A DNA stretch of 64,000 nt from Cephalotus follicularis (Eukaryota; Streptophyta; Magnoliopsida; Oxalidales; Cephalotaceae), in contig BDDD01000711.1 in the NCBI GenBank assembly GCA_001972305.1, positions 547,243 to 611,242 of the forward strand, in the 5' to 3' direction. Both the position numbers and the translations under genes were made by a program. The stretch's first letter is position 1. Every line of letters starts with the position of its first letter. Positions 35,348 through 47,038 of this stretch are shown here, in pieces. The notes beneath the pieces are model-generated. The model did not search any database. It had not been told where the DNA came from and saw nothing but the letters and a program-made list of their open reading frames with translations.

Positions 35348-37563
35348 ATGGTCCGCCCTACAATTCTGAGCAAACCTTGAGAATGATTGTCTCAATTATT
35401 TGATATTGAAAATATGAACCAGCAGGTCACGTTGATAGGTTTAGGTGGTCAGGTTGGTGATTAAGGATATTTTATCCAAGATCGTGGGAGACCAGTCTGT
35501 CTATCCTGTATCAAAGACAAGACTTGTGCCAATGAGGTTAGGGTGATTCCTTCTTCAAAGGCAAGAGTCTGGTTTGTATTCAAATAGGACATAAACTTTT
35601 TCTATTGTACTTAAATATCAAATAAATAACCAAAATGAAAATGAGATGGTTGATATAATCACAAAAATAATCAATATTAATGCTAATTTGTTTATGCATA
35701 GTTGTTGTGGACACACAAGGTTTGCATGGACTTATTAGATGCATATTAATTAATACATGAGATGTGAAGGGCATAGTTAACGATGTAGCCATGTTGGGTG
35801 AACCCATGGGATGCATCGTAAATCTATACCCTTAGCAAGACAGACTAAGTTAAGTCTGTGAGATAAGGATTAGCGAGTCGGTTTATCCTGGGTATGTCCA
35901 TATCCTAGATTGTCAATCCGACCTTTGAATTCTGTCTTATAGGAAACATGACTTAATCTCCCTCTGTATGACATTGGGAGAAGTCTTTAAAGTTGTCAGT
36001 CTTATGTTCATTTCATGATTCTGCATGGACTGTTGACAGCGGGTGCTCATGGTGATTATATGTAATTCATATCTGTACTTGTCTTTTATTAAAGTAAGGA
36101 GAGTTTGTATTTAAAAAAGGCACAAGTGTGAATTCTTTTGAAAAGTTCAAAGAATTCAAATATGAATTATCAAAAGGAACTGAAAGGGTTTTTGACGGAT
36201 CTTGATAAGATTGAGAAAGTGAGAAAAATGTTCAGTGAGTTTTTGTTTCATCTCAAACAAGAATGAGATTTTCTGTTAAAGGAAGAATATATTATATCTT
36301 ATGTGATGAGATATAATGAAATGTTTGTCTAACATACTTTACTTTTTCCTTTTAGTTAATACCCTTCAGCCATCAAATAATTATTAAGTAAGGAACATGG
36401 GATGTTGATTTGTGAAATGTCCCAAAGTAAACTGCGGGATACTGTTTTACGACCCTTGTTTGAGAATGAAAAGTTCATCTCAGACCTCATTCTCATTAGG
36501 AGAATTCATTTCTCTTAACAGGAAGTGGTGGGAGTAAAACATAGCTGAATGAGAAATCATAAGCAACACAAATATGCACTTGCTTAATAAATGCAGTAAC
36601 ATTAATTTTATACACATGTTCTCTGAAGTTTGATATAATAACATGTGGGCACCCGAGAGATGCATCTGATTCTCTATGAAGGTATCCAAAGGTGGATCAG
36701 ATGGATGAGATTCCATCGAACTACAAAGAATAGCTATATGAGATATCGACTCCAAAATGGAATTTTAGTTTTTCTGAAGTCCATTATAATTATGCTTGTC
36801 ACTTAAAATCTTTTAATAGATTAAAGTAAGCATAAGGAGGTCTAAATGTGTATAAGAAGAAAGTGGGAGTATGTAACTTACTTGATTTTTTAAGAGTTGT
36901 AATTACTGGATATTGATCATTGAGAATGGATCAATATGCTGTTATCAATCAAGTAAAGGTTGTCAGTATATTCATTGAGGTAAGCACTTGACATTATTAA
37001 GGGATGTTGATCTAAGAGTCGGATCTACATAATAAGAGTTAGAGATGATCAGATGCTTGGCTTGACCCAAGAAATTACATATTGATAATGTTAAGAAGTT
37101 TAAAATTTATATGTAAATTGCAAGGGTTGCAGGTAATGCATGTATTGCTTGCACAACTAAAATGTTGTTGGGCATACGCTGTAACATGGTATTGCTCGGA
37201 ACACTATAAGTTATGTAGGCAGTGCTACAAGTATCGTGAGACTTACTGTAATGAGATTTACAGGCAATACTGCCAGTGTTGAGGCATTGCTCTAAGTATA
37301 GCTGCCTGTAATGTAAGTGTTACTAACACTGTTATAAGCATTACATAGTAACAATGAATAGACAATTATATGTTTTATGACTGAATGAGTGTTTCTAATA
37401 ATGGGGGGAATACTTTCATTGAAAGAGTTTAGAGGTGTAATTGGATGAAGCAGTGCGTATTGAGAGAGTTTCAATACAGTTGGCGTTGTAGATTCAATAA
37501 GTTTGACTTCTAAGTTGCGATACTGTAAAATTGCCAGTAGATGTATGTGAAGAGTTCAATGGA

Positions 37564-37767
37564 CACATCTTGCAGTACTTCCATAACATAAGAGAGAACG
37601 TTGGAAATTAAGATAAAAAAGAAGGATGAGATTCCGTTTAAAATATTGCACAGCAGATCCCGTCACTAAAGTTAGATCGAAGCGGAAGAGTTTCTGATAG
37701 TTCGATAGTATTTACCAGAGGTAGGAAGTCATCGATAGCGCAGTTGGCTTTTGTGCAAGTGGGAGAT
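37564..37767 (+). pseudogene. Copia RNase H tail remnant and PPT
   Basis: HILQYFHNIREN followed by a decayed segment resembles the C-terminal end of copia polyproteins (H..L.YHYIRE). The polypurine tract AAGTGGGAGA lies at 37757-37766, next to the 3' LTR. Confidence 0.55.
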
Positions 37768-37846
37768 TGTTGGAGATATTCACTGTAAGCCAATTGCGTT
37801 TACCATAAAGTGTACATTCTTAACGACAGTCTTATTCAATATCTAA
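37768..37846 (+). repeat. 3' LTR of the copia element, first 79 bases
   Basis: Nearly identical to 29800-29878. Similarity ends at about 37846; the next bases are not LTR-like. Confidence 0.75.
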
Positions 37847-38007
37847 ACAAACCGCAGACCGCATGTAATAACCGCAAATTCAATCCGTGTACATTGTACT
37901 TTTGATGAATAAAATGTGCACTTGCTTGAATTTAATGTCCAATTATTATACGGATTGTGGTTGTTAGTTTATTTGAGCAAATGAACCTAAAATAACCAAA
38001 AGCAACC

Positions 38008-38096
38008 ATCGACAGCCGACTGCCACAGGGGAACAGTCGACTGTCTGATGCGTGGGGTGACAGTCGACTGCCTGTTAAAGACAGTCGACTGGAATG
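38008..38096. repeat. TCGA palindrome array, U3 cluster of solo LTR
   Basis: CAGCCGACTG, CAGTCGACTG, CAGTCGACTG and CAGTCGACTG at spacings of about 25 bases, in the same order as in the other copies. Confidence 0.8.
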
Positions 38097-39136
38097 GTAC
38101 AGAACAGGTGTCTGTGCATGCCTATGTGACATAACCAAAGGGAATGCATGAAGGGCAGGTGTCATGCGTGACAGCAACTGCCAGAACATGCAAAAAGGAA
38201 TGCTTTGCATGTGCTCTGCAGCCCTGCAACCTGCAACCTGCAATCACAGCAGAGTAGTGAGAAAAAGATAGAAAAATGAGAGAGGAGTGAACATGTGAGA
38301 GAGAGAAAAGAGAAGGCTGAGTTATGAGAATCTGGCGAATTCAAAGGTTCCTAAGCCTTTATATCAACTGTTTGATTAGAGTATGAGTGTTAGAAAACAC
38401 TGAGAGAAGAGGAGAATTGCTGGAGAATTGTGGGAGCTTGCATTTGAGGATTGGAGAGTTCAAGAGACTTGGAAGCTTTGATCTTTTCCTGGTAAGCTTC
38501 TAAAACTTGGATTATGGTTGAAGTTGTAGGCTAACAGTAGTACGTACTGCTTGCATGCCTACTGTACGTAATGTTAAGTTTAGAAATGGTAATGGAAGGG
38601 AGTAAGAAATATGGACATGAAGCTTAGAGAATAACTCCAATTCGAATTATAGTTGTTGTTAGTTGTCAAGATATATGTATACTGTTTCCCTTAAGTATAT
38701 ATATACATCTTCTGTCAATAAGTTAAGATCAAGAATCTGGAATTGAAAGATATTTGACAAGAGTCCAAGAGTAGTTGTAAAAGGGTAATTATGAAGCTTA
38801 ATGAACTAGTGATAAACTACTATTGGAATTGAAATTGTAATGAGAGGATTATGGATACTTACTGGTATTAATGCATGTGTCCGTAAACATGCATGTTATA
38901 GATTAATTCTGCTGGAATTGAAGGATTGGTTGGTGGAAAAGGCTTGGAAACTCAAAGAGAGAGATCAATCCCAATTGATCTTGGGATAGCAATTGAGGTA
39001 GGGGTAATGACATATTTTGGAAGATATGAGTATGCATATCATGTATGGTTATTTTCTGCTTGATTGCATGCATTGATTGGTTTTGCATTAGGCATTGAAA
39101 TATACAACCTGCTACTGCTTGCATTTTCTGGGCAAA

Positions 39137-39253
39137 AGCAGTCGACTGTTCTTCATGGCAGCCGACTACTCAACCTATCCAGTCGACTGTTAAGAGAAAA
39201 CAGTCGAATACTCAACCAAAACAGCCGACTGTTCTTAAGAACAGCCGACTGTC
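39137..39253. repeat. TCGA palindrome array, leader cluster of solo LTR
   Basis: Six sites (CAGTCGACTG, CAGCCGACTA, CAGTCGACTG, CAGTCGAATA, CAGCCGACTG, CAGCCGACTG). It lies after the donor-like GTAGGGG at 38998. Confidence 0.8.
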
Positions 39254-40420
39254 CTGGGTTAAAATTCTGATATAGAGGGAGTGCATTGTGTACTATAGTC
39301 ATTCATGTGTAACTCACAGAGGGAGTGCATTGTGTACACAATGACCTAAAATCTTCAACACTCTTATCACTTATTTTCAATGATTAAACCAACTAAGTAC
39401 TTTAAGCACGGATATGGATTTTACTAATGGTTTCAAAAATGAAAATGATTTATTGCCAATGATTTGCTACTCCTCCTATGAGAGGTACCTACTGTTTTGT
39501 TCTCCAACTGGGAACCATTATTGTATTGATATCGTTTTCCTCCGATGAGATGTACGATCAATGATTTGTTAAATGTTTCTAAAGAAAACAACTTTTATAT
39601 TGCATACTATTGATATATGTAATATTTCTACTGAATTGATTGAATTGTTTGTCTATGCTTAATGTCGTTAGTCGAGTGATGGCAGAGGTCACTGACTACG
39701 GTGGGGATCCTAGGTGCCAGGAGTTGGCTAGAGTATCACCCAAACTTATCTGCATTGTAGATCTTATTTGTTAAACTATCCGCTAATGCCGGTAGTAAAT
39801 GTTACCTGATCTATCATCTTCGGAGTGTAGGGTGATAGATAGGTGGTGCGCAGTCAGAGCTAGGAGGTAGCGACATGTGTCGCCCAAACCATAGTATGAA
39901 TTGATTGTACCCTTGTGCGGTATCCTTGCATTTGTATTGTCTATGGCCACTTGGCATGGTTGCTTATATATTGGAATACTTAAATGTTATTTTAATATAA
40001 AATGTCATACATGTTGCATTCATATATTCCTTAGCATGCATTATCTTCCTACTTAGCCAAGTGAGGACAACGGCTAACCCCTACAATTTCAGATTAAGCA
40101 AGGACGTTCAAAAAATGCTGCTGAAGCTTTTGGAGAGCTTCTTTCTATCTTAAGGTTGTTATTTTATGATGATGTACTGTATTTGTATTGAACGGTTCAT
40201 ACCCCGTAATGTTGTTGTACTTCCTCATGTAAAAGGATGATTTGTTGGATTGTACCTGCACGTAGTATGGGCTGCGTGCGGATGACTTGTATTTTATATT
40301 TCGGCTTTTTGAATGCTTCCGCTTATATATGAATTGTTGAATGGAATGCTGGAATATTATATTTTATTTCTGATATCACTGTATATGCTTGTTAATGGAA
40401 CTGAAAGGCGGGGTGTGACA

Positions 40421-40662
40421 CAGACCTTAGCTTTAGCTAACAAATCCATAATCTGTCAATGCCACTCAACGATAACTATGGAAGGCCACGTCGGGTCACT
40501 CTTAGTGTCCCTGGCGTTAAGACTTATTATTTCAATCTTGGAGGGATTTTAGGTCTCATATTTTAATTAAGCCGATCCATTAATTAATTCATTTGTTATC
40601 TTAGCCAAATCCAATTAATTACGGCTTATATGCAATGACGTAATTGGACCAATTGTCCAACA
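40421..40662 (-). mobile_element. Reversed copia-type LTR fragment
   Basis: On the minus strand it begins TGTTGGACAATTGGTCC at 40662, a common copia LTR start. It is cut at 40421 by the solo LTR. No partner is seen. Confidence 0.4.
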
Positions 40663-41235
40663 CATGTATCTTAAGTACAACATAAAACATGGTTAGGCTA
40701 GGGTCAGTTCTATAGCGATTCACACGAGCCAATGTGATCACCGGGTCTCCTAGGTGAACTCATTTAATACTACTTTACTACAAAGAATACCATGCATCCA
40801 TGGCCTTCATCTTGCTCTTGCAACTTTCTGGATTTTCCTCTCATTGATTCTCCTCCTTTTGCTTACAAAGCTTTATAATAAAATTTACACTTAAATTTTA
40901 AAGAAAAGAATCTATCCTAGAGAGGAATAAAAAAGATAAGAAATTAAGGTGTTTGCAGGCCACCAAATTATAAACCCAATAAAATAATAAAGCAAATTAA
41001 ATATCCACAAAAGAAACAAAAATCTATGTCATGTCCTATAGCCTTACCATAATGCATATCACATTCAAAATTATATCTAATATAAAATTGAATGAAAACT
41101 ATGTCCATTTTAATTTTCGATGGCTAATCGAATCATACATGGCATTTCTCGGTATAACTCCCACTAGATCATTGAAAATCCAGTACCACTAGGATTACAT
41201 ACCAAGATTCTAAAATTCCATGCTTGTCACCTAGA
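40663..41235. other. Unassigned DNA, probably inside a reversed copia-type element
   Basis: No coding domain is readable on either strand. Position suggests the internal region of the element whose 5' LTR is at 41749-43496. Confidence 0.3.
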
Positions 41236-41653
41236 AAGCGGCGACGCTCTACCTTAAGCGTCGAAGGTTACTGGCTAAGCGTCAACGCTAACGTTGACGC
41301 TTTGGCGTAACCATCAGCGCTTGAAGCGAAGCATCAAACGCATGTGTCCCGACCATAGCGACGGCGCTTTATCATAAGCATTGGCGTTTACTGGCTAAGC
41401 GTCGATGCCACTATCGACGCTTTGCGTAACTACCAACAACGCTGTAGACAAAGGGCCATCGCCCCAATGTATCAAGCGGCGTTGCCTACATCCTTAAGCG
41501 TCGACGCCTTTTGCAAAGTGTCAGCACTTAATGTGAGCGCCAATAGTTAGCACAATACAAATGCCAAACTGTCAGCGCTTCTATGTCCAACAGTTGACTC
41601 TTTACGGGAAACAGTCGGCTCTTTACGGGAAACAGTCGACTGTTAGACAGTAC
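41236..41653. repeat. Mixed TCGA palindrome array in a reversed leader
   Basis: About a dozen AAGCGTCGACGCTT-type sites (41236-41580) are followed by three ACAGTCGACTGTT-type sites with TTTACGGGAA linkers (41585-41653). Two motif families in one leader is unusual. The array starts about 80 bases downstream (minus strand) of the primer-binding site. Confidence 0.75.
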
Positions 41654-41735
41654 ATGACACATCTAGAGTTCCAAAATAATCCAAAATAGCCACCAAAAAC
41701 TAAAAACAATGTTTAACTGGGGTTGATTAACCTCT

Positions 41736-41746
41736 CTCTGATACCA
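41736..41746 (-). other. Primer-binding site, tRNA-iMet type, reversed
   Basis: CTCTGATACCA on the plus strand reads TGGTATCAGAG on the minus strand, two bases from the LTR end. Confidence 0.75.
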
Positions 41747-41748
41747 AT

Positions 41749-43496
41749 TGTAAGAACAAAACTGAGATTATGGTCATTTTAGGCATTAGGTAGACAGGCT
41801 GTTCAACTTTAATTTTCATTAAAGTGGCTCAAACACTATGAACACCCCATAATCTAACACCATAAACGAATATAATCAACCTAGGATTGCTAATTAATAT
41901 CCCATATAAACAATATAAACATTCATAAAAGGATAGAATTTATACCAAGCAACCAACTCCTTCCTTCAAGTTTCCGTTCTGAGACTTCAAACTTTCACTC
42001 AGGAACGAACAGCAGCGAAATAACAAACAAACCAAAGCCTATAATTCTAATCCTAGACTAGGATCAATATAGGGAATGTAATGCTCAATGAAAGTAGTAC
42101 ACCACCTATAGAAATCAAGCTATGGTGTATTTTGGTATATTTTCTCTTCTTTCTGGTTTTTGTTCTGTAAGAAGCAAAAACACTAGACTCACACTCTTTT
42201 TCAAAAAGTGTCCAAGTTCTCCAACTAATAACCCAGCCTCTCCTTATAACACGTTTTTAACTTCCCTCTCCTTATCCCCAGAGTTCTCTCCACAATAATA
42301 GGATGATAATAACAGCCCAAAACTGTTGTCAGGATTTCATTCCATTTGAATGCAAATCCATTTTCCACTTTGTCACCATGACATATGGAATGGATAAGAG
42401 AAGACATGTTTAAATGTGTTATATTTATTTTGACTGCTTATCATATTGGTTGTCTAACAACCAACACGTTGATCACATGCAGCAGTCAATAATAAGAAGA
42501 GATATAAATAATAATCCAATTATTATTTATTACTTAATAAGAGAATTAATAATCTAATTATTAATTAATACCAAAAACATATATGTTAACTAATTAGTCA
42601 CATAACATCATTAATACACCACAATATAACATGTGTCATCACACGTTATAAAACAATACGAAATATGTATCTAATACATATACTCGTGAGGCGGGACCCG
42701 AAAGTCCAGAATTAATCGGTAACGATGGTGTGTTACTAAGACGCCTTGCTCTTAAGTAAACTTACCATAAATAGTCATTGACTACTTGTAAGACTCTGAA
42801 CCTATGACTATCATATTCTAGGTATGTAAATTAATCCCTCGATTAATTTCCACAATTAAGTCCGTTTCCGATACATCTGATACTTTATCCTGATCACAAT
42901 TACCATTTACTATAATCCCTCATCATCCTCGGCTCCGACCACGGCTTAGGGTAAGGATACGTGTCAACCCTAGATATGCCGGTATCTATAAATCCGTATT
43001 TTACCATCATGACTATCGACAAGCCTTTCCGAAAACCCTAGGTTCCAGCTCACCATAACCTGGCCAGGTATTTCAAAGTTCACAATGAATACAGATACTA
43101 TAGAGCCAATCACCCTCACATCAAGTGTGACGATTCCTTGTTGCGCACTCACTTACATTCACATAAATCCTGTAAGACCCAAAAGCTGCCTGTTTGCCAG
43201 TCCCACAAAAGAACTGGGTAGGGCAGAAATCAAAGTCAGACAGTCCCTATGCAATGCACAGTAGCCGCTCAGGTCTAAGGATCAGACAAGTCCATAAAGA
43301 ACTTGCTAGACTCATAGAGTCTATACATTACTGTCTCAGATGGGAAACTCTACTGACACGGGATATGTGACCATCCAAATAGAATTCCCATGGTGGGTCA
43401 AGTTCAGTGTACATGCTCCCAGCACGCACCCCGTATTAGCTTTAGGGTTCAACCTAAGTGGCAAAGAGATACTCCACCCTCCCATTTGCGAGATGT
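41749..43496 (-). mobile_element. Reversed copia-type 5' LTR
   Basis: The LTR end (TGTAAGAAC on the plus strand) adjoins the reversed primer site. The stretch 42690-43200 is similar to 49280-49780, including GGGACCCGAAA, GTCAACCCTAG and TTGCGCACT blocks. The right (5') border is uncertain, between 43476 and 43496, because a chromovirus LTR starts at 43497. Confidence 0.55.
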
Positions 43497-43806
43497 AACG
43501 CCCGGTATTTTCCTAAATGTAATATTCCATTTATGATGCAATCCTAAACTTGAATTAATGAGAATATTGAGTTTTGGACTCAAAAGATGCTTACAAACCC
43601 TAGTTATGGTCTTGGAATTGGAATGTGTATGTTAAGCTTGAAACGGCAACTGTAACGCCCGGTATTTTCCTAATTGTGTTTTTTTCCATCTTAAGATGTA
43701 ATCTTAAAACTTGGATTAGGGAGAATGTCGAGTTTCAGACTCAAATGATACTTACAAGCCCTAAATGTGGATTAAGGAAGGGAATGTGTGAGTTAACTTG
43801 GAAACG
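43497..43806 (+). repeat. Tandem duplication of the LTR head
   Basis: Both 43497-43650 and 43651-43806 begin TGTAACGCCCGGTATTTTCC and end near GAAACGG. They have drifted to roughly 75% identity by eye, so the duplication is old. Confidence 0.8.
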
Positions 43807-43827
43807 GTGCAGTTTTGGAAGAAACAC

Positions 43828-43978
43828 ATCGACGTCTTTTATAAAGACGTCGACGCCTTTTGGATCCGAGGCACACGTGAATGCATGGGCATGCACGTCG
43901 ATGCGGAGAGAAGACATCGGCACCTTCTTACAAAGAGGAAAAGACATCGACGTCTAAAGGAAAGACGTCGACGCCTTT
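43828..43978. repeat. TCGA palindrome array, GACGTCGACGTC type
   Basis: ACATCGACGTC, GACGTCGACGCC, CACGTCGATGC, GACATCGGC, GACATCGACGTC and GACGTCGACGCC, upstream of the CT-rich promoter region. Same motif class as 591-935. Confidence 0.75.
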
Positions 43979-45115
43979 CAATAAAATGTCTGCCACATTA
44001 TAACTGACAGAGTAACGTGCAGAGAGGAAGATGTAGCATCCATGCAGGCGCATTGAGGCACGGGAAGGAGACGTGTTACTCATGCACGGTGGTCTCCTGA
44101 CTTGCATGACTGAAGGAGAATGAAGATGGTAACAAGTGTCACCATGCAAGCAACCTGCAAATAAAAGAGGTGGGGAAGAAAACAAAACAAAAAGGAGGCA
44201 GAGTCTGGGAAAGGGAGAGGGAGCACGAGAGTGCTTTGAATGCTGAGAGGAGAGGTTGGGGGAGCTCCTGCCGTCATAAAACACCACCTCCTACTCCTCT
44301 CTCTCGTCTAAGACACCAAAAGAAGGAAAGAAAAGAAAACAATGAGTGTGGACAAGTGTAAGAGCCACCATTGTTAAAGCTTGTTGGAGCTAGAACTTGG
44401 AGCCTGTGGATAACAGTTGCTGGGAGAACCTTGAAGCTGTTGTGGCCAGAACCGGGGAACTTAAAGCGGTGGACTTTCTAGTTCCTAACTTGGAACAACA
44501 AGGTAGGGGAAAGTGATGATTCTCATACATGCATTTTGGGTTTTATGCTAGTGAATAACATGTTGGATTGCATGTTAATGGTTGGATTGTGATTCTGGAA
44601 TTTGGTGGTATTACTACTGCATCATTATGCATTCATTCATGGCACTCATTATCATATGACTTGAACTGTATTTATGGGTTTATTCACTTAGCCGAGTGAG
44701 GACAAAGGCTAACCCCTACTGTAACAGATTGATGGAGTAGTCTTGATTTGGAGCATGCACGGAGACCTAAAGAGAAAGCTTGGATAATCTCTTTTATATT
44801 TGAGTTTTGAGCATTTATCATGATATGTATTTTGGGATTATTGTAACATGGTTTACTTTATTATCTCGTATTGATGTATTGTATTTTGTTTCACGCTCCG
44901 TTTTGGGCGATCAACGGTTATGTTGGGATATTTATAAACATCACGTGGTATGGGATGCGTGATGTGTTCGGCTTATTTTTGATGCTTCCGCAAGTTGTTG
45001 ATGGGTTTGGAAAATTTTAAATTTATGGTAATTTTACATAAGCCGGATTTATATGTTGATTGCCGTACCACTTTATATGCTGTTTATGTTCTGTGGAATC
45101 GGGGTGTGACAGCAG

Positions 45116-45128
45116 TGGTATCAGAGCA
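45116..45128 (+). other. Primer-binding site, tRNA-iMet type
   Basis: TGGTATCAGAGCA, four bases after the LTR, the standard chromovirus site. Confidence 0.9.
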
Positions 45129-45215
45129 TATTCCATATATGCTAAGCTGGGATAAGTTTCTCAGAAGTTGTTAAATTGTTCCCTAATGATTTTTTCATTC
45201 CATATAGGAAACAAA

Positions 45216-45920
45216 ATGGATCGAAGGGGAGGCAGACGTGGAAGGCGTAGAGTCGAGGAAGTAAACGATGCCCCGCCTGTTCACGAAAATGCCCCGGAGG
45301 TGAATGTTCCTCCAGTCCATGATGACAGAAGTAATTTTGACAACCTGGCTGATCTTTTCTGACAGCAAATACAAGCTAATGCAACAAATATGGAACAGAT
45401 GAGACAAATGTACGAGGCTACTCAAGCCCGACAGTGCGCTCCAGAAGTCAATCATGTGGGTGCTTTTGGTAGAGACCTGGAGCGATTCATGCGACAGAAT
45501 CCTCCAATCTTTAATGGCGAGTTGAATGCTACCATAGCTGAACGGTGGATCAGAGACCTGGAAAAGATATTTGCTGCCCTTGAATGCACTGATGACCAAA
45601 AGCTCAATTTTGCTATCTACCGCTTATGGGGCGAAGCAACCTATTGGTGGGAGAGAACTGAAGTGAAGTGGGAAAGCCGTGGGCTTGACAAGACTTGGGA
45701 CAGATTCCAGTCCGAATTTCTTGGTACTTATGTACCGCAGATTGAGAGAGATCGGAGAGAGACAGAACTGATGGAGCTACGTCAAGGAGAGATGACAGTA
45801 GCCCAATACCAGACCAGATTCGTGGAGCTGGCAAGACACACCCCTTATCTTGTTGAGGGTGCGTCCCGGATGATCAGAAGGTTCTTGAAGGGCCTTCGAC
45901 CAGATATCATAGCCACCTAG
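45216..45920 (+). pseudogene. Chromovirus gag, N-terminal part
   Basis: The ATG at 45216 starts MDRRGGRRGRRR. One TGA (45360-45362) interrupts at a place where Trp is likely. The capsid core follows (FNGELNATIAERWIRDLEKI at about 45510, then ATYWWERTE and LRQGEMTVAQYQTRFVELA). The reading ends at LRPDIIAT with a TAG exactly where a foreign segment joins, so the C-terminal zinc knuckle is lost. Confidence 0.88.
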
Positions 45921-46597
45921 TGGCTTGACGGGTCACACTATCTCTAACAGAAGGGGCAAGTGAAGGTGTGTTTTATGGAGGAGTTTTCTCTCTCTCTCCC
46001 TTCCACTCGCACGCAGGCGCCATGCATCCTTCTCTCTCCTTCTTCCCTATGTTGACATGACAGCCATCAGTCACTTCTATCTTCCCTTATGTCATTCCAA
46101 ATCATGGGGAAGAGATAAAGTGTTTCTCACTTGTCCTTCACGCGTCTTCTGTCAGTGCTTTGTCTTATTCTACCGACAGTTTAGGTGTCAATGTCAACCA
46201 TAGGCATTGACGCGTTGACCTTCCTTCTTAGCTCTAACAGGCTCTGCGCACCACATTAACGCTTATCTCCTATTTCCCAATCTTTGGCGTCGACGTCATA
46301 TCTTGGCGTCAACGCTCAAAGCGTCTCCTTCGATCGACCCGTGTTAATACACCTATCCGGCTCATGGCGTCGACATCATTCATTAGCGTTGATGTCTATG
46401 CGTCAGATTTCCGCCAATTTAAGACTTTCCAATTAACTTCCAATTTATTTCAATATAACCCTTAACCCATTCAATTAAACCCTCAATAACCACAATTAGC
46501 TTAAATAAAAGGACAATTAAACATGAATTCCAACTCAATGTATATTTTATTTATCCTTATACAAAATATATTAAATTGAATTTGTGGTTATTACATT
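45921..46597 (-). mobile_element. Reversed chromovirus LTR, 5' part
   Basis: On the minus strand it starts TGTAATAACCACAAATTC at 46597, clearly related to the TGTAATAACCGC family at 15427 and 37864. It runs about 680 bases through a palindrome array to a CT-rich leader, then breaks at the gag junction. Confidence 0.65.
46285..46412. repeat. TCGA palindrome array, GGCGTCGACGTC type
   Basis: Sites such as GGCGTCGACGTC, GGCGTCAACGCT, GGCGTCGACATC and AGCGTTGATGTC. Looser sites extend to about 46190. It is in the U3 of the reversed LTR, as in related LTRs, but with a different flank sequence. Confidence 0.65.
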
Positions 46598-47038
46598 TGG
46601 AATCTTGGTGTATTGTGGGCTTGAAATCACACAAGGGAACTTATACAAGTAAGTACGGGCAAAGAGAAGGAGCCTCCAATTGTAGTAAAGCTCTAACTTA
46701 CTCTCTTTGTATTTCGTTTGTCACATAAGCATGCATATGTGATAATTTGATAATGGAACTGGTGTGGTGATCATTGGTTTGTTTTTAGTTTGGATTTGGA
46801 CAAAGGGAATGTTAAAATTCTTCAATTTGGAATTAGTTGGACTAAGGGAATGTTAGCATCCTCCAATTTGGAATTAGCATAGTCTAAATACATTAAGGGG
46901 TTTTGTTTTCCACTGTGTTGTAAATTTTAAATATTACACCCCTTAATGTCATTGCACATTCCTTAGAGGAATGATTGTGCTTAGGTCCGATTCTGACCCT
47001 CAAGGATTACATACATTCTAACAAGTGGTATCATAGCC
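46598..47038 (+). mobile_element. Copia-type LTR 3' part with primer site
   Basis: Ends ..TTCTAACA at 47023. TGGTATCATAGCC (47026-47038) is a one-base variant of the tRNA-iMet primer site. The 5' part of this LTR was displaced by the reversed LTR ending at 46597. Confidence 0.55.

Larger units (their letters stand above)
29800..37846 (+). mobile_element. Degenerate Ty1/copia LTR retrotransposon
   Basis: Two LTR starts (29800 and 37768) share TGTTGGAGAT and about 75 further bases. A tRNA-Met-type primer-binding site, a copia-type zinc knuckle remnant, an RNase H tail remnant and a PPT occur in the right order. The RT and integrase core cannot be read; the internal region is either heavily decayed or replaced. 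The 3' LTR is cut after about 79 bases. Confidence 0.8.
37864..40420 (+). mobile_element. Solo LTR of the nested-chromovirus family
   Basis: 2557 bp, TGTAATAACCGC to GGGTGTGACA. It contains every module of this LTR family: U3 palindromes, TTTATATC promoter site (about 38357), donor-like GTAAGC and GTAGGGG sites, leader palindromes, the TTAGCC..GGCTAACCCC block (about 40055), and the CTTCCGC end. It is the reference for the deletions in 15427-20603. CAGACC occurs both 3 bases before (37855-37860) and right after (40421-40426). Confidence 0.9.
43497..45111 (+). repeat. Chromovirus 5' LTR
   Basis: TGTAACGCCCGG to GGGGTGTGACA. Candidate leader intron: donor AAG/GTAGGG (44503), acceptor GTAACAG (44727). 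CTTCCGC end module at about 44988. Confidence 0.85.
43497..45920 (+). mobile_element. Chromovirus 5' LTR plus partial gag
   Basis: LTR (43497-45111), primer site and gag are in order. The element is cut at about 45920 by a reversed LTR fragment. The remainder of pol and the 3' LTR are not in the window. Confidence 0.85.
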
